NCBI GenBank assembly: GCA_002842285.1
Contig: PHCJ01000010.1
Span: 1 to 64,000 of the forward strand
Direction: 5' to 3'
Length of the DNA: 64,000 bases
Source: Betaproteobacteria bacterium HGW-Betaproteobacteria-22
GTDB lineage: Bacteria; Pseudomonadota; Gammaproteobacteria; Burkholderiales; Methylophilaceae
Positions 8,760 to 16,938 of this stretch are shown piece by piece. Both the position numbers and the translations under genes were made by a program. Under the pieces are notes generated by a model. The model worked only from the letters and a program-made list of their open reading frames with translations, had not been told where the DNA came from and did no database searches. How positions within the stretch are numbered: the stretch's first letter is position 1; each line of letters begins with the position of its first letter.

Positions 8760-9862
8760 TTTGTTAGCTCGTTGTACAACGTTAACAGTTTTTGTTCTTC
8801 AATCCCCCAATTGTATTTTTCCTGAACAGCTCTATAACCGTTATCACCAAATTTTTTTACACGCTCAGGATTTGTTAACAATAAATTTATAGCTTCAGAA
8901 ATCGCCGATGGATTCATTGGATTAACACATATGCCACAGTCGTTACCTTCAATAACTTCCCGCCATAGAGGAAAGTCTGACGCAATGATCGGCAATCTAG
9001 CAGACATGTATTCAAACAATTTATTAGGCTGTGCATTTACGTGATTTGGTTCTGGATGAAAAATAACTAATCCAATACTTGATCTAGACATAATTTCATG
9101 TACTTCTGAACGATTGACTGTTCCACGATAATCAATTTTTGACCAACCATTTAATTTTTTTGCATTTAATTCTACTTGTTCGCTTTCAAACCAACCAGCC
9201 AGTATCAACTGTGCATCAAGAGGGTCTACAGCATTAATCATTTCAAAAACACCACGACTCTTACTAATACTTCCAATGTAGCATAAGCTCCTATTTATTC
9301 TTAATGGGATTTCAAAATCAGGTAACTCACTTTGGAGAGGGTAGTTATTTACAGTGACAGTTTGTTTGTTAATTTTAGAAAACCGTAGTGAGATATGTGG
9401 CGTAGCACCCACAACAGCTGAAATTCTGCAAGTAACAAAGTTTTCGAACAATTCAAAGGTGGATGACACTAATTTCCGTAAGAAAGGGTTTATCCAATCT
9501 CTTGATAAAATAGCACGAGGAGTATCTTCATGGCTGTCATATACAACTTTTGCACCACTCCACTTTAAAGGTAATGCTATTAGCAACAATTCTGGTTCGT
9601 GCAAATGATAAACATCTGCTCGAATTTTAAATGCCGCACGTAGCATACGCCAAGGTTGAATTAACATCCTTTGAATGCGACCACTTTGTTTTCCAATATC
9701 AAGTCTATGGACCCCACTAGAAGTAGTATCTGGCCCCAATCCGTCGGCAACAATCAAATATACGTCATATCCCGCTACCGATAGGCTTGTGCACTCTTTA
9801 AGAAAGACTCTAACTTCGTTCCTTGCGTGTGTAGTAGTTAAATGAACGACTTTTCTTTTCAT
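8756..9862 (-). CDS. glycosyltransferase family 4
   Basis: A 368-residue GT-B fold glycosyltransferase. The N-terminal domain starts VVHLTTTHARNEVRVFLKEC; the donor domain has LCYIGSISKSRGVFEMI, then PNKLFEYMSARLPIIASDFP with the donor-site glutamate, and a terminal GNDCGICVNPMNP loop. Its position between wbpG and wbpI matches wbpH in P. aeruginosa O5, and it could transfer the amidinated mannuronic acid. Four-base overlaps at both ends show translational coupling. Confidence 0.8.
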   Translation of the reverse strand: MKRKVVHLTTTHARNEVRVFLKECTSLSVAGYDVYLIVADGLGPDTTSSGVHRLDIGKQSGRIQRMLIQPWRMLRAAFKIRADVYHLHEPELLLIALPLKWSGAKVVYDSHEDTPRAILSRDWINPFLRKLVSSTFELFENFVTCRISAVVGATPHISLRFSKINKQTVTVNNYPLQSELPDFEIPLRINRSLCYIGSISKSRGVFEMINAVDPLDAQLILAGWFESEQVELNAKKLNGWSKIDYRGTVNRSEVHEIMSRSSIGLVIFHPEPNHVNAQPNKLFEYMSARLPIIASDFPLWREVIEGNDCGICVNPMNPSAISEAINLLLTNPERVKKFGDNGYRAVQEKYNWGIEEQKLLTLYNELTK

Positions 9863-11004
9863 AATTTACCTATCAGTTTTACTCGATTTTTTAAATTATT
9901 GTATTTTCTTGAACCATCCACCTCATATCCACCAAAATGATGTTGATAAGGATGCGGTAAATAGCCTAGGGTATGGTTACTACATGAAACTATGAATGTA
10001 TTTTCATCTGAATTAATTACCCGATTTTCCATATGATAATGGTGTGAAACTTCAAAAGGGAAAAACATAAATTTAACTTTATCTTTGAAAATCAATTCTG
10101 GAATTTCAATATCACCAACTCCATCAAAATTCATTTTTTTTGAATTAACTATAAAATCCAGTTCGGTTAAATTAAACTCATCTAATTTTGATGCAAAAAA
10201 TATGGCGTTATAGTACTGCTTGTCCACATAATTTTGCTCTGAAATCGATGGTGAATAGTTAAAACGCAAATTGAGTCTGCTAGCGGGAAGCCAAGGAATT
10301 CTTTTTTTAGTGTAATTTGGTCTAATATCGCCTGCACACCCAAGGAAAAATAAGCAGCACTCTATATTGAAACGTTGAAAAATAGCGCTTCTAATAGCCT
10401 CAATATAATCTGGAGAAATGTCATGTTTGTTAGACCTACTCACTGGATGACAAGCATGATATACGATGCAAAATTTATTTATATTGTCGAAACTAAATAC
10501 GAAAATATAAATACTTTTATCGATTTTTTGCATTGCGTTTGGATAAAATCCAGCATGTTTCGTTAAACATTTATTAATTTGTGACGCTGGAAAATCAAAA
10601 CGTCTATAAATAGGTACACTCACGGAAGATCTAAAAATTGAGCATTTATTAATACTAATTTCCATTTTTTTTGAATTTTCAATTGCTTCATTAAACAAAT
10701 TGACCGCTTCAGAAGAATAAATTCCTAAGTCAGGTTTCTCTGAATCTAACATTGGAGCAAAATGAGTATGTGATGCTACAAATATACGTTTTAATGAGTT
10801 TTGTTGATTTTTTCTTGCCAAATCTCCAGCATAAAGTGCATCAATTGAGCATAATTCAAATACGGATTCACCCGAAGCACCCTTGAATCCAACACCATGA
10901 ACCTCTAAGTCTCCCCCGTTATTATTACTATAATCAATTGCCTTACCATAACCGCCCAAATTGAACCCACTTTTAAAGTTTATTTTAGATCTGTAAATAT
11001 ACAT
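9859..11004 (-). CDS. neutral/alkaline ceramidase-like amidohydrolase
   Basis: About 381 residues from the ATG at 11004, which has GGA about eight bases upstream. An open frame continues 20 codons upstream but would overlap the preceding gene by 46 bases. Recognisable neutral-ceramidase signatures are VASHTHFAP (metal ligands), HPVSRSN, FFLGCAGDIRPNY (compare QGxxGDxSPN) and NHTLGYLPHPYQHHFGGYEV near the end. Family enzymes hydrolyse amide bonds with zinc. There is no signal peptide, so a cytoplasmic role on an N-acyl sugar intermediate is more likely than action on sphingolipids. It directly follows an AAC(3)-like acyltransferase, suggesting an acylation/deacylation pair. The function is inferred only. 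Confidence 0.6.
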   Translation of the reverse strand: MYIYRSKINFKSGFNLGGYGKAIDYSNNNGGDLEVHGVGFKGASGESVFELCSIDALYAGDLARKNQQNSLKRIFVASHTHFAPMLDSEKPDLGIYSSEAVNLFNEAIENSKKMEISINKCSIFRSSVSVPIYRRFDFPASQINKCLTKHAGFYPNAMQKIDKSIYIFVFSFDNINKFCIVYHACHPVSRSNKHDISPDYIEAIRSAIFQRFNIECCLFFLGCAGDIRPNYTKKRIPWLPASRLNLRFNYSPSISEQNYVDKQYYNAIFFASKLDEFNLTELDFIVNSKKMNFDGVGDIEIPELIFKDKVKFMFFPFEVSHHYHMENRVINSDENTFIVSCSNHTLGYLPHPYQHHFGGYEVDGSRKYNNLKNRVKLIGKL

Positions 11005-11018
11005 TTGATTTCCAAATT

Positions 11019-11756
11019 TCAATAAAGCCTTAACCTGCAAGTTGGACACATAAGACGACCACAATCAACAAATCGGGGCTTTTCTGTTAAAATTTTCTTT
11101 TCTGTTGAAAGAGCTGCTTTAGCCGATTTTATAAATAAAAACTGCTGCCCAAATAGTTCACCTTTTACTAAATTACCATCCGCCTCATACGATGAATAGA
11201 ACTTACTAAAAGAAACACTACAACCTGGTGCTTCTTTTGCTGTGATGCTTTTTACGTTTGGTTCATCGAACATATCCCATCTAAATAAATATCTAATCAA
11301 ATGCCGTTGGGTAAGTCCAAGCTCATATTGAGTAGCATGCACAGTTGAAAACCCTGGACTTTCATTCAAACAACCTATTAACAACATAGAGAAATCATAT
11401 TGCAAGGCAATTTCAGAAATAGGAAAGAAACAAGAAGTATTGTGGTCATGAGATTCAAATATATCTTTGAGTCTGTCACCAACTCCTACAAATCTATGTG
11501 AAGGATGATGACTAACAAATGCATTTGGATATTTAGCTAAACTTTTCCCCAAAGCTCCAGAGTTTGTTGCGTTTCCTATCTTTTGGGGTCGCCAAAACGG
11601 TCGAGCCCCTTGAAAATATGGAGAAAAAATATCTTCGAATTCAAACGACTGCTTAAAAAACTCAATTACACCTCCTGCTTTTATTATGTTACGTGCATAT
11701 GGTTTTAATGAAGCTCTGACATACAATATGTTTGATGTACTCTTTATCATTGCCAT
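11019..11756 (-). CDS. AAC(3)-family N-acyltransferase-like protein
   Basis: A 245-residue protein resembling aminoglycoside 3-N-acetyltransferases: SGALGKSLAKYPNAFVSHHPSHRFVGVG matches the family stretch with the HP-x-H-S/R motif (quoted in part), and LLIGCLNESPGFSTVHATQYEL corresponds to the late active-site region. Within an O-antigen operon such proteins more likely acylate an amino sugar than an antibiotic. The C-terminus is odd, ending DCGRLMCPTCRLRLY with three cysteines including a CxxC, possibly a metal or redox site. It lies between wbpG and the ceramidase-like gene. The acyl donor and substrate are unknown. Confidence 0.65.
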   Translation of the reverse strand: MAMIKSTSNILYVRASLKPYARNIIKAGGVIEFFKQSFEFEDIFSPYFQGARPFWRPQKIGNATNSGALGKSLAKYPNAFVSHHPSHRFVGVGDRLKDIFESHDHNTSCFFPISEIALQYDFSMLLIGCLNESPGFSTVHATQYELGLTQRHLIRYLFRWDMFDEPNVKSITAKEAPGCSVSFSKFYSSYEADGNLVKGELFGQQFLFIKSAKAALSTEKKILTEKPRFVDCGRLMCPTCRLRLY

Positions 11757-11771
11757 GATCTCAAAATAAAG

Positions 11772-12923
11772 TTATGAATAGATGTTGAATCGACGATTCA
11801 GTAAACGCTCGACTACCACCTGTACTTTCTTTAGTAAGCGATAACGCCCATCCCAAGTTGGGAAGTCAGTATGATGGTGCGTTGGGATTATCATAAAATC
11901 ATCAAATTGCTGCCTACTTATACGTAATTTTTTACAGAAGTAATCAATATCAATCTCAAGTTCTTGGCAATCGTAGAGGGGTTCAGCAAGTTTTTCTAGT
12001 GCGCTTTCTCGAGTCATTTGACCTGACACTATCAGACTCGATAAGTGCGGTTTTCGTTTGTCGTAACCGAATTTTGTGGGTAAGTAATAATTCTGAAATA
12101 ACTTGGTAAATAACGATTCACCATGTTTGCGGGCATAGGGTTTATAGCCAACCGTCTGCTCTAATTCTCTCAGAGCCTTATCTTTAATATAAGGCATGTA
12201 GTTCAGCGGGCGAACCGTCCGCATTTTTTTAACTAGTGGGTACCATATATAGCACTCAAAAAAACTGATTGTTTTATAGTTTTTCAACTTATGTTCACCG
12301 TATTTACGATGAATTGCCTTTAAATTAATTGCATCCATTGCACTACCATGCCAAGCCTCAGGAGAAGTAGCTTCAGTAGCTAGATTCCCGCCAGATAGAA
12401 TATAGCGAATATTATTTTTAGTAGCAAAATGGTATAAGCTTGCAAAAAAGATATGGTCTTGAGGCACGTCTTGATTTGAGATTCCAGCACGCAGATAAGC
12501 AAGATGCAAATCTCGCATATCCTCCCAATCAACAACATGTGTATGCAAATCATAATTGCAGTATTTAACAATAGCTTCTATATTGGCTACTGCAAGTTCG
12601 CTATTCCATCCTGCATCAACATGAACTACAAGCGGTCGCAATCCCCATTCATGCACTTTAATTGCAAGATAGGAACTATCTACGCCGCCACTCAAGCCGA
12701 GTATGCAGTCGTACTCTTGCCCTCTGCCAGTAGCCTTAATTTGCTCAACAATCGTGGCCCAACGCTGCTTACCTTCTTCATTAGGAAACCAATTTTTGCT
12801 TGTAACTGCGTCAAACTCATTGCAGTGATTGCAAACCCCATGCGCATCAAAAGTTATGAGCGGGTCAGAAGTGTCCATGACGCACCTCGTACATGTTTGA
12901 GTTTTAGTGATTTTTTGATTCAT
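11772..12923 (-). CDS. wbpG: N-acetyl sugar amidotransferase WbpG
   Basis: A 383-residue ATP-dependent amidotransferase of the PP-loop superfamily. It has two CxxC pairs (C11/C14 and C31/C34) that probably hold a zinc, and the pyrophosphatase loop SGGVDS at residues 78-83. In P. aeruginosa O5, WbpG works with HisH2 and HisF2 to turn an acetamido group of UDP-ManNAc(3NAc)A into an acetamidino group; both partner genes are nearby in this operon, separated only by wzy. It overlaps the end of wzy by 4 bases. Compared with the second copy at 5829-7649 it lacks a glutaminase domain and so depends on HisH for ammonia. Confidence 0.88.
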   Translation of the reverse strand: MNQKITKTQTCTRCVMDTSDPLITFDAHGVCNHCNEFDAVTSKNWFPNEEGKQRWATIVEQIKATGRGQEYDCILGLSGGVDSSYLAIKVHEWGLRPLVVHVDAGWNSELAVANIEAIVKYCNYDLHTHVVDWEDMRDLHLAYLRAGISNQDVPQDHIFFASLYHFATKNNIRYILSGGNLATEATSPEAWHGSAMDAINLKAIHRKYGEHKLKNYKTISFFECYIWYPLVKKMRTVRPLNYMPYIKDKALRELEQTVGYKPYARKHGESLFTKLFQNYYLPTKFGYDKRKPHLSSLIVSGQMTRESALEKLAEPLYDCQELEIDIDYFCKKLRISRQQFDDFMIIPTHHHTDFPTWDGRYRLLKKVQVVVERLLNRRFNIYS

Positions 12924-14278
12924 AATTTTGATGCCAAATATTTTAATTTTGTTAAGTGAGGTTTATCTTGGTTAATTATTCCTCGTGATATTTTTGAGAA
13001 CTTTTTAACTTGATAGCCGTTACCTGAAAAAATCACAATCGCTATAAGCATACCAATTCCAGATGAAACCAACGCCGTAGTTGCCGCCTGTTCAACTAGC
13101 AATATTGCATAAGCAAAGCCTAGATACAACAATGCCGGATTGCGCTTGCGCGCATAAGTAGCATCAAGCAAAACATAAACACCGAGAACAAGAAAAATCG
13201 TAAACACATAACCCACTACTCCGTTAGCTGCCAACTGGTAGACAAAAGCATTAGTATTGGCATTCAAGCCCGGATACCCTAGAAACTCTTCACCAATAAT
13301 CATACTTATTGGCTCTGCTGAGTCTACACCTTGCAGAGGATACCAGTATCCAGAAGAACTAGATGTCATGAACTCAAAATAAGCAGAGATTAACCAAGGA
13401 GGAACACTAAATGCACGGCGAATAAAATAGTCATTTATGAAGGAGTATTCAAAAAGAAAATACTCCACAAAAAATAATGTAAATATTATCAGCAAAATAA
13501 TATATAGATATTTTATGATTAGATGAGATTTATCCACCCTCACAGAGTAACCAATTAAAGAAGCAATACATATATATAAAAGCGGAGCTTTCAGCCCAAG
13601 AAGATAGTAAAAAACCAACCATAATGAAAGTGAAAACCCAAACAGCAAGATTCTTCGCTGCCAAACTGCGACGAAAGCGAGAAACGGGGCAAAACCATTC
13701 ACTATTGCAGCAATAGCATATGCCATTAGCGTGCCCGTGGAATATATGTCTCGCCCTTGCAATCGACGATCATAAGACGTTTCTATATCAAAGCCAGCCG
13801 ACATAGGCGGGTTTAACAGTGCAAGTAGTGCACCTACTATACATAACATCGTAATCAAGAAAACAATTTTCTTCTCTTTAACTATATTCGGGACATTTAA
13901 TGTAATAGATGTAACACTTAACACGCGAAATGCTAATAATGGGAAGAATATAGTAAAAAAAATAAAAATGAATTGCTGAGTATTCACCGTGTTTCGAATT
14001 GGATAAAGCACTGCAAAAGGTAAAAGTATAAATAATCCATAGAAGCATGTTAAAAAATCAGATGGTTTACGAATTATCTTTGGCATTAATTTTCCAATAG
14101 CAAAAATCGCTAAGGCAGACGTTACGATGTAAGGTAAGTCAATTGGAAATAAAAAATACCCAATGTATTCATTCGCCTCAGCCAACTCGAAAACATAGGC
14201 CGCAAGTATGCTTAAAGCAATAAGAAATAGGTAAGTCGACGCACCTACATCAAGTATTGATTTATTTCGAATATACAT
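12920..14278 (-). CDS. wzy: O-antigen polymerase, Wzy-type membrane protein
   Basis: A 452-residue polytopic inner-membrane protein with roughly ten to twelve hydrophobic helices and a large periplasmic loop around residues 290-345 (DSAEPISMIIGEEFLGYPG), as in Wzy and related repeat-unit polymerases. The primary sequence of this class is poorly conserved, so the call rests on topology, length and position between hisF and wbpG, next to wzx. It would join lipid-linked repeat units in the periplasm before Wzz-controlled length regulation. Confidence 0.75.
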   Translation of the reverse strand: MYIRNKSILDVGASTYLFLIALSILAAYVFELAEANEYIGYFLFPIDLPYIVTSALAIFAIGKLMPKIIRKPSDFLTCFYGLFILLPFAVLYPIRNTVNTQQFIFIFFTIFFPLLAFRVLSVTSITLNVPNIVKEKKIVFLITMLCIVGALLALLNPPMSAGFDIETSYDRRLQGRDIYSTGTLMAYAIAAIVNGFAPFLAFVAVWQRRILLFGFSLSLWLVFYYLLGLKAPLLYICIASLIGYSVRVDKSHLIIKYLYIILLIIFTLFFVEYFLFEYSFINDYFIRRAFSVPPWLISAYFEFMTSSSSGYWYPLQGVDSAEPISMIIGEEFLGYPGLNANTNAFVYQLAANGVVGYVFTIFLVLGVYVLLDATYARKRNPALLYLGFAYAILLVEQAATTALVSSGIGMLIAIVIFSGNGYQVKKFSKISRGIINQDKPHLTKLKYLASKL

Positions 14279-14280
14279 TA

Positions 14281-15027
14281 CTAAAGGTTGACATTCTTAG
14301 GATAGTTAATTAACACAGCCCTATGTTTACCATAAAAAACAAACATACTCCCAGCCGCAACTGCAGAGGCTCCGCCCTCATTGACACCCCGTGACAAGTG
14401 CTCAACAGTTCCTGCGCCTCCGCAAGCAACTACTGGAACATTTACTTTTTGAGTCACGCTACGAATTAACGGGATTTCATAACCTTCCATCATCCCATCT
14501 CTATCGACACTATTTATAAATATCTCCCCAACACCAGCAGCTATCAATTGCTGTATGTGTGCATAAAGATCAAGCCCAGTATCTACAGTTGCTGACTTTG
14601 TCACTATACGATAGCCACCAAATAAAGTCTTTTTCACATCTACGGCTCCAACGACCGCTTGGTTACCATATATATCTGCTACCGCACGAATAAGATCAGT
14701 TGATTCAGTTGCAGCCGTATTAATGACAACTTTCTCAATTCCTGATCTGATAAGCTTACGTACTTGGTCTAAGGTTCTTATTCCTCCACCATAAGCCAAA
14801 GGCATAAATGCCTCGCCAGCCATCTCAGCTATAAGCTCATAATTAGGTTCTTGGTGCTGACGAGATGCATCAATGTCTAGCACAACAATCTCATCAACTT
14901 CTTTTTCACTAAAGATGCGCATTGCGTTAACAGGGTCACCTATATATACGGGATCTTTGAACTTACGTGTTTTTACTAGCCCATTTCCACTAATAAGTAA
15001 GCAAGGAATAATACGAGCACGATACAT
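14281..15027 (-). CDS. hisF: HisF-like ammonia-channelling subunit (HisF2)
   Basis: A 248-residue TIM barrel of the imidazole-glycerol-phosphate synthase family, with AYGGGIRTLDQV, VINTAAT and VACGGAGTVEHLSRG phosphate-binding loops. The catalytic Asp11 of biosynthetic HisF (in CLDVKDG) is replaced: here the sequence is CLLISGNG, while the second aspartate is retained in AVDVKK. This fits the polysaccharide-specific HisF2 group, which channels ammonia from HisH to WbpG rather than making histidine. It is followed after 3 bases by wzy and preceded directly by hisH. Confidence 0.85.
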   Translation of the reverse strand: MYRARIIPCLLISGNGLVKTRKFKDPVYIGDPVNAMRIFSEKEVDEIVVLDIDASRQHQEPNYELIAEMAGEAFMPLAYGGGIRTLDQVRKLIRSGIEKVVINTAATESTDLIRAVADIYGNQAVVGAVDVKKTLFGGYRIVTKSATVDTGLDLYAHIQQLIAAGVGEIFINSVDRDGMMEGYEIPLIRSVTQKVNVPVVACGGAGTVEHLSRGVNEGGASAVAAGSMFVFYGKHRAVLINYPKNVNL

Positions 15028-15639
15028 TCAAAGCCCTCCTGCAAACGATGCAAGTAGTTGTTTGCCAAAACGGTGGCTTTTTTCTGGATGAAACTGGACA
15101 CCTGAAATATTGCCGCGTGATACACCAGCCGCAAATTCAATGCCATAAGTTGCGCTCATTAAAATATCTGAAGAATTTTTAGGTTGCATATAATAACTAT
15201 GTACAAAATAAAAGCGCGCGTCATTTGCCATTTCGCACGTAAGCGCATTTGCGAATGACATCGAACGCACATGGTTCCAACCCATATGTGGCACGCGCAA
15301 ATCAGGAATATCAGGAAAGCGCAATACTTCCATATCCAGCCAGCCAAGGCCTTGCTCTACACCCTCTTCGCTTCCTAACCCAAGCATTTGTGCCCCAACA
15401 CAAATGCCTAGCAATGGCGTGTGTTGTTCAAGCACTTTATGCTCTAGTACTGGTATCAATCCAGTTGCACGTAGATTTTTCATGCAGGCATCAAAAGAGC
15501 CATTCCCTGGCAAAATGATTCTATCTGCCCTTTCGACATCTTCTGCTAGGGAAGTTATCTGACTTTGCAAACCAATACGACTCAGCATATTTGATACTGC
15601 TGTAATATTTCCAATATCGTAGTCGATAATAGCAATCAC
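15028..15639 (-). CDS. hisH: HisH-like glutaminase subunit (HisH2)
   Basis: A 203-residue class I glutamine amidotransferase with the complete triad: nucleophile C80 in LLGICVGAQML, and H184 and E186 in GVQFHPEKS. The oxyanion-strand region LPGNGSF differs slightly from the usual LPGVGSF. With the HisF-like gene immediately downstream, it would generate ammonia for WbpG during acetamidino-sugar formation. It overlaps the end of wzx by 4 bases. Confidence 0.88.
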   Translation of the reverse strand: MIAIIDYDIGNITAVSNMLSRIGLQSQITSLAEDVERADRIILPGNGSFDACMKNLRATGLIPVLEHKVLEQHTPLLGICVGAQMLGLGSEEGVEQGLGWLDMEVLRFPDIPDLRVPHMGWNHVRSMSFANALTCEMANDARFYFVHSYYMQPKNSSDILMSATYGIEFAAGVSRGNISGVQFHPEKSHRFGKQLLASFAGGL

Positions 15640-16922
15640 CTTTTATCTCCTAAGCTAAAACGATACGACATAATCAAATAAACGACATATAGCATACTGT
15701 AACCAAAACCATATAGTTGCAAAGCGATTTCATGACGTTGAGGTATATAGAGGGTTAGTAAGGTCATGCAAAGAAGAGTAATCTGCCATATTAAGTCTAG
15801 GTGCTGCTTGCCAGCAATATACACCATATAGCTCAGAGGGCTGGCCATAAAACTAAGTGCAAATAGTGGCAGCAACCATAATGCTATCTTACCTGAATCA
15901 CGCCAAGCTTCACCAAATGCCGCGGCAAAGAGTGCTTCACTGCTGAATACCATTATTAAGCAAAATACTATGGAACCCAAACCCAGCACTTTGAAAGTTT
16001 TAATATAATCGTCACGGCATTCACCACGCTCTCTAAAACTACTAGCCGCATGCCGTTTAAATACATCAAGTACCGACTTGCCGAGCAGACCCACCGGCGC
16101 TCCAAGCATTCTTATTGTCATAGCAAGTAGCCCGGCAGTTTCAGCACCAAATCTACTGGCAACAATCAAAACTGGTAACTGTGCTGCTGCGGTATTGATA
16201 GTGTCAGCTGGTAGAGAAAATATTGGGAATTTACGATGTTTGTTACAGAACTTTTCAATCATTGACAAAGTGATCTGCGTAGAAACACCACTAATTGGCA
16301 TCAATATAATTGAGAAAACAAGGCCTATAATAACGCCAACAAGATATGCTATCCCAAGGGTGTTTGCAGTTGCATAAAAAACCCCCGCCCCAATCTGCAA
16401 AATAGTAACAGATGCTGCTTGAATTATTCTCATTGCAGAAAGTTGCCTATATTTTCCCTCTGCCGCTGCCCATGATTGCCATGTTTGCATTGCTGCTATT
16501 ACAAGCGCGGTAGGAATAGATGCAACTAGCAGTATCGTCGGAACTTTGTTGATCCAATCAATATTAATCAATATAGCAATTATTAGAATAACGAAAGTAG
16601 CACATGCAAAAAATAGCGTTGTTAACAACGTTGAAACAACTGCAACTTTACGTGGTTCACCATCAGGTTCAATAGCAATCGCAGTTTCATAACGAGCAGT
16701 AAATGCAACCGCTAGCATTAACACAACACCAAGCCAGGCAGAAAAAATTCCAAACTCAGCAGGTGCATATTGACGAGCAATAATTAATGTCCCTAACACT
16801 GGGATCAACTGAGCTATTACTGATCCAGTTAAAACAGAAATTACACTAGGCCAAAATCCCCCTAAATGAAATTTTGCAATTATCTTTACTTCAAACCATT
16901 TAAATATGGATTTAAGAATCAT
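15636..16922 (-). CDS. wzx: Wzx-type O-antigen flippase
   Basis: A 428-residue membrane protein of the polysaccharide transporter (MOP) superfamily with about 12 hydrophobic segments. The N-terminus (GSVIAQLIPVLGTLIIARQY) and YAPAEFGIFSAWLG are typical of Wzx proteins, as is a second-half start near residue 220. It would move the lipid-linked repeat unit across the inner membrane. It sits directly upstream of hisH, as in the P. aeruginosa O5 order. Upstream lies a surface-sugar acyltransferase gene. Confidence 0.83.
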   Translation of the reverse strand: MILKSIFKWFEVKIIAKFHLGGFWPSVISVLTGSVIAQLIPVLGTLIIARQYAPAEFGIFSAWLGVVLMLAVAFTARYETAIAIEPDGEPRKVAVVSTLLTTLFFACATFVILIIAILINIDWINKVPTILLVASIPTALVIAAMQTWQSWAAAEGKYRQLSAMRIIQAASVTILQIGAGVFYATANTLGIAYLVGVIIGLVFSIILMPISGVSTQITLSMIEKFCNKHRKFPIFSLPADTINTAAAQLPVLIVASRFGAETAGLLAMTIRMLGAPVGLLGKSVLDVFKRHAASSFRERGECRDDYIKTFKVLGLGSIVFCLIMVFSSEALFAAAFGEAWRDSGKIALWLLPLFALSFMASPLSYMVYIAGKQHLDLIWQITLLCMTLLTLYIPQRHEIALQLYGFGYSMLYVVYLIMSYRFSLGDKR

Positions 16923-16938
16923 TCTTTAATCCAATATA

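Noticed and set aside
12504-12959. 151-codon plus-strand frame
   Set aside because: It is the antisense shadow of wbpG, whose motifs are unambiguous.
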